DNA from: Bacteroidales bacterium
Lineage (GTDB): Bacteria; Bacteroidota; Bacteroidia; Bacteroidales; P3
Assembly (NCBI GenBank): GCA_004551865.1
Contig: SFPR01000076.1
Span: forward strand, 1 to 5,720
DNA: 5,720 nucleotides
Direction: 5' to 3'
The notes below the pieces were generated by a model. It did not search any database, was not told the DNA's origin, and saw only the letters and a list, made by a program, of their open reading frames with translations. Below, piece by piece: positions 5,355 through 5,720 of the stretch (its first letter is position 1; every line of letters starts with the position of its first letter). Position numbers and translations under genes: made by a program.

Positions 5355-5588
5355 ATGGAAATCAAAGTTTTAGGCTCGGGGTGCAGCCGCTGCAAAAAGG
5401 CACTCGAATTGGTCAATAAGGTGGTAAAAGACAACGGATTGGACGCAAAAGTGGAATACATTGACGACATCATGAAGATAATGGAGTATAATGTCATGTC
5501 CACTCCTGCAATCGTTGTCAATAATGAGGTAAAAATAAAAGGAAGTCTTCCGTCTGAATCGGAAATAAAGAAAATCCTCGGATTATGA
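5355..5588 (+). CDS. Small thioredoxin/glutaredoxin-like redox protein (TM0996/MTH895 type)
   Basis: A 77-residue minimal thioredoxin fold. An N-terminal strand (MEIKVLGSG) leads into the active site C10-SR-C13 and helix KKALELVNKVV. A second strand (KVEYIDD) follows, then the segment MSTPAIVVN with the cis-proline at P51, and a last short helix. Length, the GSGCSRC start and the TPAIVVN motif match the small archaeal/bacterial TM0996/MTH895 group. There is no signal peptide, so it is cytoplasmic and probably donates electrons to or takes them from the membrane protein upstream, or works with the permease. It starts 12 nt after the membrane protein gene, and its TGA overlaps the ATG of the next gene by 4 nt, pointing to translational coupling. 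Confidence 0.9.
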   Translation: MEIKVLGSGCSRCKKALELVNKVVKDNGLDAKVEYIDDIMKIMEYNVMSTPAIVVNNEVKIKGSLPSESEIKKILGL

Positions 5589-5720
5589 TACAGCAATTTG
5601 CCGATTGGTTGGTCTATGGGCTTATTGGATTGGAGCAAAACTCTCATGTTGGAGCGGCAGTAAACTTCTTCGTTTACGATTCAATTAAAATCCTGCTTCT
5701 TCTCTTTCTGATAAGTTCGG
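5585..5720 (+). CDS. Permease of the ArsP/DUF318 family (3' end missing)
   Basis: The first 45 codons of a gene that runs off the right edge. The ATG at 5585 overlaps the preceding stop (ATGA). The visible protein has a short amphipathic start (MIQQFADWLVYGL) and then FFVYDSIKILLLLFLIS, the first membrane segment. The FF-x-YD-[TS]-IKI-LLLL pattern is typical of the start of Bacteroidota ArsP-like permeases, which in characterised cases export trivalent organoarsenicals. It fits the ArsR, CcdA/ArsG-like and thioredoxin neighbours. Only the N-terminus is seen, so the conserved cysteines of ArsP cannot be checked. Confidence 0.78.
   Translation, partial: MIQQFADWLVYGLIGLEQNSHVGAAVNFFVYDSIKILLLLFLISS

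Noticed and set aside
1..5720. CRISPR arrays, tRNA or rRNA genes, insertion sequences, long repeats
   Set aside because: I saw no regularly spaced repeats, no cloverleaf-like RNA, no transposase and no terminal inverted repeats on reading both strands by eye.

Overview
The window reads as anaerobic Bacteroidota, most likely Bacteroidales. The evidence is an AT-rich coding style, starts without clear Shine-Dalgarno sequences, a promoter of the Bacteroidota type (TTTG, 19 nt, TAnnTTTG) before the arsR-like gene, and oxygen-sensitive [FeFe]-hydrogenase genes. No 16S rRNA or other marker is present, so the assignment is an inference. All genes lie on the + strand and coding density is high. No gene-free stretch exceeds about 125 bases.

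Region 1 (1-3750) is the 3' part of a hydrogenase operon. It starts inside a gene whose visible part is a Cx2Cx4Cx16C iron-sulfur motif followed by a PAS domain and a C-terminal helix. This is the tail expected of a group C (HydS-type, sensory) [FeFe]-hydrogenase-like protein. It is followed by a SpoIIE/PP2C-type phosphatase with an extra C-terminal domain, an 85-residue thioredoxin-like [2Fe-2S] protein, and a complete 476-residue monomeric [FeFe] hydrogenase whose cysteine-rich N-terminal half is of the group B kind. Tandem hairpins, the second a strong intrinsic terminator, close the unit. The simplest reading is a redox or H2-responsive sensor and phosphatase encoded together with the catalytic hydrogenase. 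The phosphatase substrate is not visible here.

Region 2 (3747-5720, running off the right edge) is a separate unit of the arsenical-resistance or redox type. It holds an ArsR-family repressor, a thioredoxin-fold lipoprotein, a six-helix CcdA/ArsG-like membrane protein with paired Cys-Pro motifs, a 77-residue cytoplasmic thioredoxin/glutaredoxin-like protein, and the start of an ArsP-like permease. A clear promoter precedes arsR, with its -33 element inside the T-tract of the preceding terminator. A second terminator-like hairpin straddles the arsR stop codon, so the effector genes may be partly uncoupled from arsR. The four effector genes are nearly contiguous (2 nt gap, 12 nt gap, 4 nt overlap). 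Together they could form an electron relay across the inner membrane (cytoplasmic CxxC protein, membrane cysteine pair, envelope CxxC lipoprotein) working with an efflux permease. That relay is a hypothesis from gene order and motifs.

The least ordinary points are the pairing of a HydS-type sensor and phosphatase with a group B hydrogenase and no NuoE/NuoF-like genes between them, the shifted fourth cysteine in the [2Fe-2S] protein, the divergent H-cluster loops, the lipoprotein thioredoxin fold without the usual cis-proline, and a 17-nt motif shared by the two arsenic-unit leaders.
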